The translations under genes and the position numbers were made by a program. From Parapedobacter soli (GTDB lineage Bacteria; Bacteroidota; Bacteroidia; Sphingobacteriales; Sphingobacteriaceae): a stretch of 64,000 nucleotides of DNA. This document shows positions 33,976 through 41,751 of the stretch, piece after piece. Position 1 is the first letter of the stretch. Each line of letters opens with the position of its first letter. The notes beneath the pieces are model-generated. The model worked only from the letters and a program-made list of their open reading frames with translations, was not told the origin of the DNA and made no database searches. The stretch is from contig NZ_JAMXAY010000007.1 in assembly GCF_025460835.1 (NCBI RefSeq), positions 62,001-126,000 on the forward strand, written 5' to 3'.

Positions 33976-35448
33976 TTCAGCATGCTCCCGGTAGAGGGGC
34001 GCCATAGTCTCGCGAACCTGCTTAAAGAATTCGTAACGCTGGTCGTGGATGGGTACCACTTTGCTGTCGGGATCCACCCGTATACCCATTTTGATAATCC
34101 GTTCGCCCATCTCGGTAATATCCCGGTAATGCCCGTCTGCCAGGAAGGCGAGCATAGCGCTGCCCACCAGCCCCATCTGCTCCCCTGGTGGAATATGTAT
34201 GGTCAGCCCCAGGACGTTAGCGAAGATCTGTGGCCACGTTTTTATCTTGGCGCCACCTCCTCCCATACGTATTTCAGTGACCTCCAATTGGTTCTCCTTC
34301 AGCGCTTCATATAGGTAACGCATCGAATAGCCTACACCTTCGAGCATAGCACGTGCCATATCGACCTTGCCGTGGTATTGGCGCATACCGAAAAATACAC
34401 CAGAGGCGTACGGCCCCGTTTTTGAATCCCGTTCACTGGTTAGATAAGGGAGGCAAAGCAACGGTGGTTCCGCACCCACGTGCAGCATAACCTGGTCCTG
34501 CAAGTCCACATCAAACAAACTGTTACGCAGCCAATTCAGCGGCAGGGCGGCATTATTGAGCGCACCGCCGTTGAGGAAAACCCCTTTCTTCAGTGCATAG
34601 GGCTGGATACGTTTGTTGTCGTCCTTGTCAAACGCCGGCGAGTGGCCCGGCACCCGCAACATGGCCGATGTACCGACATTCATTATACCGATACCGGGTT
34701 GCATGGCTCCCAGACCCACCGCCAATGCTGCCCCATCGTACACGCCTAGCAGGACCTTCACCTGCTGTTTCAGTCCCAGCTCACTACGCACCTCGTCGGT
34801 CAACGATCCCACGTACGTAGTACCGTCTTCAATGGTGGGGAACTGCGCTGCGGAAAGCCCCAGGCGTGATAGGAGTGCCTCATCCCATCTGTCATCATTC
34901 AGGTTGTAATACTGGCTTGCCGCGGCGGTGCTCACATCCGTCACAAACTCGCCGGTCAGCCATTCAAATAGAAAAGCCTTGCTGTCGGTAAAATATGCAG
35001 CTTTATCGAAAACCTCTCGCTCCTTTCTTGAGAAATAGAATAACCGCGGCAGTACGTATGGTGTCATCAATGGGCATCCCGTCTGCGCGTAGATATCCAC
35101 ATCGGCATAGGCATCCAAGAAAGCATCGAACGTCTGCTGCGAGCGGATGTCTGCAAGCAAGGTAATACCGGTCAGCGGCTTTTTCTGTGCATCGAGCAGC
35201 ATCAAGCCGAACTGGTACGTAGAACCCACAACGTAGGCCACGTCATCGGCGGCACCTTCAGAAAGCACTTGGCGGGCAAGGGTGACAATAAGTTCCTTCA
35301 GTACCCGTGGGTCGTGCTCGGCACCCCCTGCCACCTTGTTTATAACCGGTACTGCCACCGAGCGCAGGCCGAGTATCTCGCCGCTTTCATTTACTAGCCC
35401 GACTTTAAGATTTGTAGTACCCAGGTCAATGGCTAACGCGGTTGCCAT
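33958..35448 (-). CDS. FGGY-family carbohydrate kinase (gluconokinase/xylulokinase-like)
   Basis: The 496-residue kinase has the FGGY N-terminal phosphate motif LAIDLGTTNLKVGLVN and the C-terminal domain motif EIRMGGGGAKIKTWPQIFANVLG. It phosphorylates a pentose, sugar acid or related polyol in the cytoplasm; the substrate cannot be fixed. Its start overlaps the end of the hydroxyacid dehydrogenase gene by 16 bases, so the two are coupled. Together they suggest catabolism of a sugar acid (keto-acid reduction, then phosphorylation). No dedicated transporter lies beside them. Confidence 0.85.
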   Translation of the reverse strand: MATALAIDLGTTNLKVGLVNESGEILGLRSVAVPVINKVAGGAEHDPRVLKELIVTLARQVLSEGAADDVAYVVGSTYQFGLMLLDAQKKPLTGITLLADIRSQQTFDAFLDAYADVDIYAQTGCPLMTPYVLPRLFYFSRKEREVFDKAAYFTDSKAFLFEWLTGEFVTDVSTAAASQYYNLNDDRWDEALLSRLGLSAAQFPTIEDGTTYVGSLTDEVRSELGLKQQVKVLLGVYDGAALAVGLGAMQPGIGIMNVGTSAMLRVPGHSPAFDKDDNKRIQPYALKKGVFLNGGALNNAALPLNWLRNSLFDVDLQDQVMLHVGAEPPLLCLPYLTSERDSKTGPYASGVFFGMRQYHGKVDMARAMLEGVGYSMRYLYEALKENQLEVTEIRMGGGGAKIKTWPQIFANVLGLTIHIPPGEQMGLVGSAMLAFLADGHYRDITEMGERIIKMGIRVDPDSKVVPIHDQRYEFFKQVRETMAPLYREHAELARLL

Positions 35449-36455
35449 GTACGGTGTTCTTTTTGTAAAACTTCGGGGTTTGCAATTTCCCCTGGCAGGC
35501 CATTTTGCTGGAATACTGCAACCGAATCATCCACACATGTTTGTCCCATGCCATGGAGCGACTCCCAGCTATAGCCGCCCAGGTGCGGCGTAATCACGGC
35601 ATTTTCCAATTTTGCCAAGCGGTGGTTGCCATCGATCGGTTCCCCCTCCACCACATCGGTAGCGTAAGCACCGAGTGGCCCCTCTTGCAAAGCGGCATAC
35701 AGTGCATCTTCGTCTACCAGTTCACCGCGGCAGGTATTCACCAATACGGCGCCTTTCTGCATGCTCGCAAACTGCGCTTGTCCAAGCATCCGCTTGGTTT
35801 CGTCGGTAAGCGGGCAATGGAACAGGATGGCTTGCGACGTGCTGATCAGTTCATCCAAAGGCACTTCACGTGCGCCGAAGGCGGCGAACCGCTCTTTGGA
35901 GATATAAGGGTCTGACGCTACCACGTCGGCACCGAATCCCTTAGACAAAATCTCTGCACTACGCGACCCGATGTTGCCAAGTCCGATGATGCCGATTGTC
36001 TTCCCTTTCAGCTCCATACCTATCATACCGGCACGAGCACTCCAATTACTGCTCCTCACGGCCTGCGATCCCACCACTACTTTCCGTGCCCCCGCTAAGA
36101 GCAAGGATACGGCGTATTCGGCCACTGCCTCTTTTTCTACGATACCTTTCACCCGCGACACCATGATCCCCAGCTCCGTTGCCGCTTCCAAGTCTACATT
36201 GTCGCAACCGATACCATGACGCACCAACAGTACCAACTTATCACATTGCTCAAGTGTCCGCCGTGGGATCTTGGGCGTGACGCTTGCAATGATACCATCG
36301 GAATTTTTTAAATGGACAGCAAGGCTGTCTCCATCGATATCTGCAGGAACGGTAACATGCTGGATGTCCGCAAAGCGTTCCAGGGTATCGATATGTTCCG
36401 CGAAATGTTTACCAAACGTGCTGGAATTGAGGATGGAAATGACTGGTCTACTCAT
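35433..36455 (-). CDS. D-isomer-specific 2-hydroxyacid dehydrogenase
   Basis: This 340-residue NAD-dependent dehydrogenase belongs to the phosphoglycerate/2-ketogluconate reductase family. Visible motifs: the Rossmann loop GIIGLGNIGSRS, the catalytic Arg in VNTCRGELVDED, Glu in DVVEGEP and His in ITPHLGGYS. There is no C-terminal ACT domain, which argues against a biosynthetic serine-pathway SerA. Given the overlapping FGGY kinase, a sugar-acid reductase is most likely. It is the first gene of the pair. Confidence 0.85.
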   Translation of the reverse strand: MSRPVISILNSSTFGKHFAEHIDTLERFADIQHVTVPADIDGDSLAVHLKNSDGIIASVTPKIPRRTLEQCDKLVLLVRHGIGCDNVDLEAATELGIMVSRVKGIVEKEAVAEYAVSLLLAGARKVVVGSQAVRSSNWSARAGMIGMELKGKTIGIIGLGNIGSRSAEILSKGFGADVVASDPYISKERFAAFGAREVPLDELISTSQAILFHCPLTDETKRMLGQAQFASMQKGAVLVNTCRGELVDEDALYAALQEGPLGAYATDVVEGEPIDGNHRLAKLENAVITPHLGGYSWESLHGMGQTCVDDSVAVFQQNGLPGEIANPEVLQKEHRTWQPR

Positions 36456-36525
36456 TTATATACTGATTAATGATTTTGATGGTTTTTATAGCGCTAAAAA
36501 TAGTGATTAATAGCCATATCTGAAA

Positions 36526-36564
36526 GAAAAAAACCGCCAACCGGAATTTCCGCTGGCGGTTTTT
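36526..36564. terminator. Bidirectional terminator downstream of rpmA
   Basis: ACCGCCA (36533-36539) pairs with TGGCGGT (36554-36560), with an inner CGGAA/TTCCG element. It is flanked by an A-run on one side and TTTTT on the other. It lies 34 bases beyond the leftward rpmA stop and upstream of the hydroxyacid dehydrogenase. Confidence 0.85.
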
Positions 36565-36597
36565 CAATATCGAGTACTATCGTGCTGACAGGGAGGG

Positions 36598-37287
36598 TTA
36601 CGCTTCCTTACCCCCGTCGAGCTCGTCTTGCCATTTTTTCAGCTCGTCAAACTTACCGTCGGCGGCAAGTTTAGCCTGCTCGGGCCATGTGTCGGTTACA
36701 GCCGTATTGAATTGGTCGCCGGCCTCAGCCAATATTGCTTTCAATTCTTCGGCCGTCTTGGCTGCGATGCCCGCAAAATCAGCAACACCTGCAGCGGTGA
36801 AAACCTCAGCAATCTTAGGGCCGATACCTTCAATCACGGTCAGGTCGTCTGCTTTGGCTTTAGCCGCCTTTTTAGGAGCTGCCTTTTCCTTCTTCTCGGC
36901 TTCCTTGGCTTCGGTCTTCGGTGCAGCTTCTTTGGATTCTGCTTTTACTGCCTTTTTAGCTGCCGGCTTTTCCTCTTTTGCAGTTGCTTCGGCCTTTTTA
37001 GCTTTCGGCGCGGTAACCGCTACGGTTTCTTCTTCAAACGGTACTACCGAAACGAACGACTTATTGTTGGCTTTCTTACGGAATACCACTTTGCCATCGA
37101 TCAGCGCAAACAGTGTATGGTCTTTGCCCATACCCACATTCACGTCGGGATGGTGCTGTGTACCGCGCTGGCGGACGATGATGTTTCCGGCAATGGCGCG
37201 CTGGCCCCCGAAGATTTTCACCCCTAAACGTTTGCTATGTGACTCACGGCCGTTCTTCGAACTACCTGCACCTTTTTTATGTGCCAT
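36598..37287 (-). CDS. rpmA: Ribosomal protein bL27 fused to a C-terminal helix-hairpin-helix domain
   Basis: Residues 1-88 are a normal bL27 ([20 protein letters not shown], then [19 protein letters not shown]), a component of the large subunit near the peptidyl-transferase centre. Residues 89-146 are an Ala/Lys/Glu-rich linker. Residues 147-229 form a helix-hairpin-helix-type domain ([20 protein letters not shown], then a helical tail with [20 protein letters not shown]). The total of 229 residues compares with about 85 for ordinary bL27. The extra domain could bind RNA or DNA or a ribosome factor. Located 49 bases downstream of rplU on the same strand, the usual order. Confidence 0.93.
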   Translation of the reverse strand: MAHKKGAGSSKNGRESHSKRLGVKIFGGQRAIAGNIIVRQRGTQHHPDVNVGMGKDHTLFALIDGKVVFRKKANNKSFVSVVPFEEETVAVTAPKAKKAEATAKEEKPAAKKAVKAESKEAAPKTEAKEAEKKEKAAPKKAAKAKADDLTVIEGIGPKIAEVFTAAGVADFAGIAAKTAEELKAILAEAGDQFNTAVTDTWPEQAKLAADGKFDELKKWQDELDGGKEA

Positions 37288-37336
37288 GTCTTATTTCCTT
37301 ATTTATGATGGGTCTTGCCCAGTTAAACAATCCGGT

Positions 37337-37648
37337 TTATAACGCTATGCCAGTGATTTCAATCTTGGTGAATTGCTGGCGATGCCCGTTTTTCTTCTTA
37401 TACCCCTTACGGCGTTTCTTCTTGAAAACGATTACCTTATCACCTTTTAAATGTGACAAAATCTTAGCCGAAACCTTGGCTCCTTTCACCGTAGGCGTAC
37501 CTACGGTAAATTTACCGCCATCTTCTGCTAACAACACATTGTCAAATTCAATACTAGCGCCTTCATCTCCTTGCAGACGATGCACAAAGAGCTGCTGGTC
37601 TTTTGCAACCTTGAATTGCTGTCCGGCTATATTTACTATTGCGTACAT
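37337..37648 (-). CDS. rplU: Ribosomal protein bL21
   Basis: The 103-residue product is a standard bL21: [18 protein letters not shown] at the start, [20 protein letters not shown] in the rRNA-binding C-terminal part and a final IEITGIAL. It binds 23S rRNA in the large subunit. It is the first gene of rplU-rpmA and is driven by the leftward half of the symmetric divergent promoter. Confidence 0.97.
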   Translation of the reverse strand: MYAIVNIAGQQFKVAKDQQLFVHRLQGDEGASIEFDNVLLAEDGGKFTVGTPTVKGAKVSAKILSHLKGDKVIVFKKKRRKGYKKKNGHRQQFTKIEITGIAL

Positions 37649-37694
37649 TGTTAATGAATTAAATAAAATAAATTATCTCTTAAAATTCGAAGCG

Positions 37695-37743
37695 CAAAGA
37701 TAGGAGTTTTGTTTTGATATCAAAAACTTTATACATAAATTTG
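37695..37743. promoter_or_regulatory. Symmetric divergent promoters for rplU-rpmA and rpsF-rpsR-rplI
   Basis: The rightward promoter is TTTG (37713-37716), a 19-base spacer and TAAATTTG (37736-37743). The leftward promoter is TTTG (complement of 37721-37724), an 18-base spacer and TATCTTTG (complement of 37695-37702). The two -33 elements together make the perfect palindrome TTTGATATCAAA (37713-37724). Polymerase bound on one side would occlude the other. Confidence 0.8.
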
Positions 37744-37800
37744 CATCCCGTTTTAAAACGGACTAGTGTTATTAAATTATTAGATTTTTTAAAGGAAAGT

Positions 37801-38172
37801 ATGCAACAGTACGAAACCGTTATCATTCTTACCCCGTTGCTTTCTGAGGAAGTATCGAAGGAGGCCATTGCCAAATTCCGTACCATCCTCACCGAAGGCG
37901 GAGCCGAAATTGTCCATGAAGACAATTGGGGTTTGAAAAAATTAGCGTATCCGATTGAGAAAAAAACAACCGGATTCTATCACCTCATCGAATTCAAGGC
38001 TCCCGGTGAACTGATCAGCAAACTGGAAATTGAATACAAGCGCGATGAGCGGGTAATGCGTTTCCTGACAATAAAGCTGGACAAGCACGCCATTGCTTAC
38101 AACGAGAAGAAGCGCAGTGGTGCTTTCAACAAAAAGGCCGAAGCGCCCAAAACTGAGGAGGTAGCAAACTAA
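37801..38172 (+). CDS. rpsF: Ribosomal protein bS6
   Basis: The 123-residue protein matches bS6, which pairs with S18 on the small-subunit platform: MQQYETVIILTPLLSEEV, EDNWGLKKLAYPIEKKT and FYHLIEF are characteristic. I start it at the ATG at 37801, preceded by AAAGGAAAGT, rather than at an upstream in-frame start near the promoter. The leader contains a CCGTTTTAAAACGG dyad (37748-37761). Its stop overlaps the rpsR start by one base (TAATG). Confidence 0.96.
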   Translation: MQQYETVIILTPLLSEEVSKEAIAKFRTILTEGGAEIVHEDNWGLKKLAYPIEKKTTGFYHLIEFKAPGELISKLEIEYKRDERVMRFLTIKLDKHAIAYNEKKRSGAFNKKAEAPKTEEVAN

Positions 38173-38435
38173 TGGCAAAAGAACAGATCCAATACGTGAC
38201 CGCTCCCAAGGTGGAGGACACACGCAAGAAATATTGCCGCTTCAAGAAGAACGGCATCAAATACATCGATTATAAAGATGCGAACTTCCTATTGAAGTTT
38301 GTGAATGACCAAGGCAAGGTATTACCCCGGCGGCTTACCGGCACTTCGTTGAAGTTCCAGCGTAAGGTAGCCCAAGCGGTAAAGCGTGCGCGCCACATCG
38401 GCCTACTGCCTTATGTTGCTGATTCATTAAAATAG
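38172..38435 (+). CDS. rpsR: Ribosomal protein bS18
   Basis: The 87-residue product has the bS18 core: KKYCRFKKNGIKYIDYKDAN and LPRRLTGTSLKFQRKVAQAV, followed by ARHIGLLPYVAD. It forms a heterodimer with S6 in the 30S subunit. The TAATG overlap with rpsF ensures coupled translation at equal stoichiometry. rplI follows 13 bases later behind a GGGAGG ribosome-binding site. Confidence 0.97.
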   Translation: MAKEQIQYVTAPKVEDTRKKYCRFKKNGIKYIDYKDANFLLKFVNDQGKVLPRRLTGTSLKFQRKVAQAVKRARHIGLLPYVADSLK

Positions 38436-38448
38436 GGAGGTAAACGTT

Positions 38449-38892
38449 ATGGAAGTAATTTTAAAGCAAGATATCAAGAAACTGGGTGAGAAAGACGACA
38501 TCGTAACGGTAAAACCCGGTTATGGGCGCAATTACCTCATCCCACAAGGATATGCTGAGTTGGCCACCCCATCGGCAAAAAAGGTGTTGGCAGAAAACAT
38601 CCGCCAAGCCCAGTTCAAGCAAGAAAAGATCAAGAATGATGCCGTTGAGTTGGCAAGTAAACTTGAAGGCTTGAAGCTGACCATCGGTGCCAAAGCCGGT
38701 GAGAGCGGCAAGATTTTCGGGTCGGTGAACAGCATCCAGATAGCCGACGCCCTCAAAAAACAAGGCTTTGAGGTAGACCGCCGCCGTATTACCTTCGAAG
38801 AAGACCCCAAATTATTGGGCGAATACGTAGCTAACCTTAACCTGCACAAGGAAGTGAAAGTGCAAGTACCATTTGAGGTGGTAGCGGAATAA
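38449..38892 (+). CDS. rplI: Ribosomal protein bL9
   Basis: The 147-residue protein is a normal bL9: an N-terminal domain with VILKQDIKKLGEKDDIVTVK and GYGRNYLIPQGYA, a long connecting helix and a C-terminal rRNA-binding domain (GKIFGSVNSIQIADALKKQG). This intact copy ends the rpsF operon and is followed by a terminator. A diverged fragment of its 3' end is found about 7 kb downstream at 45943-46031, on the far side of the protease cassette. Confidence 0.97.
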   Translation: MEVILKQDIKKLGEKDDIVTVKPGYGRNYLIPQGYAELATPSAKKVLAENIRQAQFKQEKIKNDAVELASKLEGLKLTIGAKAGESGKIFGSVNSIQIADALKKQGFEVDRRRITFEEDPKLLGEYVANLNLHKEVKVQVPFEVVAE

Positions 38893-38917
38893 ACCCTGGC
38901 ACGATTCTACGATAAAC

Positions 38918-38949
38918 AGAGGATGTCTAAGCAGGCATCCTCTTTTTTT
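38918..38949 (+). terminator. Terminator of the rpsF-rpsR-rplI operon
   Basis: AGAGGATG (38918-38925) pairs with CATCCTCT (38936-38943) and is followed by seven T residues. It also marks the upstream edge of the protease cassette, because homology between the two rplI 3' ends stops just before it. Confidence 0.85.
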
Positions 38950-39036
38950 GTATAATCCTCCGGCCGTGCGGCCAAACCCCCGGATCCAATTGTGCCAACA
39001 CGGTCAGCCCCAAAAGCAAGAACTTAAACAATTATT

Positions 39037-39057
39037 GTTAACATAAAAAAAGTTAAC
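39037..39057. promoter_or_regulatory. GTTAAC-N9-GTTAAC repeat upstream of the protease operon
   Basis: Two GTTAAC hexamers (39037-39042 and 39052-39057), each itself palindromic, are separated by nine A/T bases. This is about 100 bases before the first gene. A weak promoter (TACCTTTA around 39090-39100) lies downstream of them. The pair could be an operator, perhaps for the winged-helix protein encoded at the end of the operon. The 263-base gap from rplI to this operon shows no gene. Confidence 0.3.
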
Positions 39058-39155
39058 CAAAACCTTGTTTTTGTAACTACTTTTTATTTACCTTTAATCG
39101 AGTTTTCAGTTCTTCAGGACCTAAATGATTGCTAATTCAATTAAAACACCATATT

Positions 39156-41738
39156 ATGAGTACTGCAAAAGGACATGCCGTCCATATCGGGGTAAACACC
39201 GTCGACAGCAACCATTACCAAGGGCTCCCTTCATTATCGGGGTGCGTAAATGACGCCAAAAGTTTGGAAAACATCTCGCGTAGACTGGCATTCAATTCAG
39301 TCGTATCACTCACAGACCAAACGGCCACCTCAAAAAACCTCATAGCAACGCTTTCCAAATCGGCTGGTGAACTGGAAGCTGGAGACACCCTATGGATTAC
39401 CTATTCGGGGCATGGGGGTAAAAAACCCGATTTGAATGGCGACGAAAGTGACAACTGGGATGAAACATGGTGCCTATACGACAGGGAAATGATCGATGAT
39501 GAATTATTCGGGCTGTACGCCAAATTCAAGGCCGGTGTCAAGATATTCATCATATCCGACAGCTGCCATTCAGGCACGGTGGCCAGGGCCGTGATGGATG
39601 ACGGGGAAGAGAAAGCTTCATCCCCTTCCTCCGACCAGTTCGATTGGGAAGCATTCAAAGCAAAGCACCGAGCAAAAAGCCGAATGGCACCCTGGAAGGT
39701 CTGCGTCGATACCTATATAAAAAACAAGGCCCTGTATGATCCGCTATTAAAAACACCGTCTATACACAGCGGAGATATACGCGCACACGTCATCCTTTTT
39801 GCCTCCTGCCAAGATAACCAAGAAAGCATCGAATTTGGTGACAACGGCTATTTCACAACCATGGTATTGAATACATTTGCCTCCCTGCATCAGTCGGCCA
39901 CATACAAAGATGCTTATGACGCCATCAAACTCACAGATCTGGGGAATTCCCAAAATGCCAACCTCTACCAATATGGTAATGCCGCTTATAACTTTTTAGG
40001 CGACCTCGTGTTGTCCATCAATGGACAGCCGGCGGACTTCAACATCGGGAAGAGCGGAAAAGAAGATGACCGGCAGATCGAGGCGTCGGAATTGATCATC
40101 CACGACGACGATCCATCCAACGGAAAGCCTACAGCTGTGCCCAAGCGGAAAGGCACAGGTGGCACCATCTGGGATCAGGCTTACAGTAAGCACCTGGGAC
40201 TAAAGCAGCAAGGAAAAGATGTCTTTGTAGAGCCCAATATCAAAAGCAACTACCTTTTCAAGAACGGAGCCAAATCTGCAGATACCAACGAATACCTGCG
40301 GAGCTGGCCCAAACCCAATATCGGGAGCCCCACGGAATTTCTGTGGCACCTGGACGACGAACACAGCGAACTGTCAAAAGCGGCGGATGCGGTGCATAAA
40401 AAACTTAACGGCCAAACCGACAAAGTCATCCGGATAGGCCACATCGACACCGGCTATCGAAACCATGTGAGTAAACCGAAGTTCCTTGCCGTTGAGCTGG
40501 GCCGTAACTTCATCAAAGGGCAGCCCACCGACGATACCGAAGACAAATTCGATACCGGGTTCCCCGCTGAGCAAGACGGGCACGGGTGCGGTACACTGGC
40601 TATCCTTGCGGGTAACAGCATCAACACCGGCGATGCATACACGCCATATCGGGGCTATGTGGGTGCCATTCCTTTCGCAGAAGTTGTACCTCTACGGATC
40701 TGCGAAACGGTATACAACCTGTTTAATGCCAATGATGTAGCCGATGCCATCAGGTATGCTGTCGACTGCGGGTGCGAGGTTATTACCATGTCTATGGCCG
40801 GATATCCGACAAAAAAGGTAGCAGATGCCGTCAACTACGCCTATGACAGAGGGGTTGTACTGGTCACCGCAGCCGGCAACAATTGGTACAAGGGAATCCA
40901 GAGAGCTTCTCCCAAGTCGGTTTTATACCCCGCCCGATTTGCCCGGGTAATTGCCGCCACGGGGGCATGCCATGATCATTTCCCTTATGATAATGAGGCA
41001 CCGCGGTCCAACCAGGCGAAGCTCAGGTCTCCCGGCGGCGAAGTTATGCAGGGCAATTGGGGCCCTGAAAAGGTAATGGGAACCGCACTGGCAAGCTACA
41101 CACCCAATTTACCGTGGGCCACCACGGATACCCAATACCGGTTTCTCAAAAATGGAGGTGGCACTTCCTCGTCTACGCCGCAAATCGCCGCCGCCGCGGC
41201 ATTATGGATTGTTTATCACCGAGAATCTCTAACCGAACATGGGTTAGAGGGCAACTACAAGAAGGTGGAAGCCGTTCGTAAGGCATTATTCAGCACCGCC
41301 TCGAAAACCTACCCGTTTTATAAGAAGTATTACGGCAATGGCATACTCCGGGCCCATCGGGCACTGGAAGCCTTCAAATTCACACCCGAGGAAATCGGCA
41401 ATCTCCAGGAAACCAAAAAGGCACGGGTGTCATTTACGGGCATCCTTCCCTTCATTGGTCAGTGGTTCAGGAGCAAAAGCAATGGGGAGCCGGATGATGC
41501 CAAGGGGTTTGAAGATACCATCCTTTTCGAGATGCTTGGCACCGAATTGATCCAGCTCATCCATACCGACCCGTCCTTGATTGATTATGCTGCGCAGATC
41601 GATTTTGAAAACGGAGACGACCTGGAGTTTTTGGAAGAGCCGGAAGGCAGGCATGCATTTTTAACAAAAATTTACCAGTCACCATACGCCTCCAACTACC
41701 TCAAGCAGTTGGTTGGAGCTGAACTGAACCGGGCCTAA
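39156..41738 (+). CDS. Caspase-like (C14) and subtilisin-like (S8) fusion protease
   Basis: The 860-residue protein combines two protease domains. The N-terminal caspase/metacaspase domain (about residues 1-290) has His86 in WITYSGHGG and Cys137 in IISDSCHSGT. After a linker of about 110 residues comes a subtilase domain (about 390-735) with Asp431 (GHIDTGY), His476 (DGHGCGTL), oxyanion Asn575 (TAAGNNW) and Ser671 (GGGTSSSTP), so both active sites look complete. A C-terminal extension of about 110 residues follows. No signal peptide is seen, so it should be cytoplasmic. ATG 39156 is preferred over a TTG at 39129. First gene of the four-gene cassette; 13 bases to the next gene. Confidence 0.88.
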   Translation: MSTAKGHAVHIGVNTVDSNHYQGLPSLSGCVNDAKSLENISRRLAFNSVVSLTDQTATSKNLIATLSKSAGELEAGDTLWITYSGHGGKKPDLNGDESDNWDETWCLYDREMIDDELFGLYAKFKAGVKIFIISDSCHSGTVARAVMDDGEEKASSPSSDQFDWEAFKAKHRAKSRMAPWKVCVDTYIKNKALYDPLLKTPSIHSGDIRAHVILFASCQDNQESIEFGDNGYFTTMVLNTFASLHQSATYKDAYDAIKLTDLGNSQNANLYQYGNAAYNFLGDLVLSINGQPADFNIGKSGKEDDRQIEASELIIHDDDPSNGKPTAVPKRKGTGGTIWDQAYSKHLGLKQQGKDVFVEPNIKSNYLFKNGAKSADTNEYLRSWPKPNIGSPTEFLWHLDDEHSELSKAADAVHKKLNGQTDKVIRIGHIDTGYRNHVSKPKFLAVELGRNFIKGQPTDDTEDKFDTGFPAEQDGHGCGTLAILAGNSINTGDAYTPYRGYVGAIPFAEVVPLRICETVYNLFNANDVADAIRYAVDCGCEVITMSMAGYPTKKVADAVNYAYDRGVVLVTAAGNNWYKGIQRASPKSVLYPARFARVIAATGACHDHFPYDNEAPRSNQAKLRSPGGEVMQGNWGPEKVMGTALASYTPNLPWATTDTQYRFLKNGGGTSSSTPQIAAAAALWIVYHRESLTEHGLEGNYKKVEAVRKALFSTASKTYPFYKKYYGNGILRAHRALEAFKFTPEEIGNLQETKKARVSFTGILPFIGQWFRSKSNGEPDDAKGFEDTILFEMLGTELIQLIHTDPSLIDYAAQIDFENGDDLEFLEEPEGRHAFLTKIYQSPYASNYLKQLVGAELNRA

Positions 41739-41751
41739 AAAGACGCTGATC

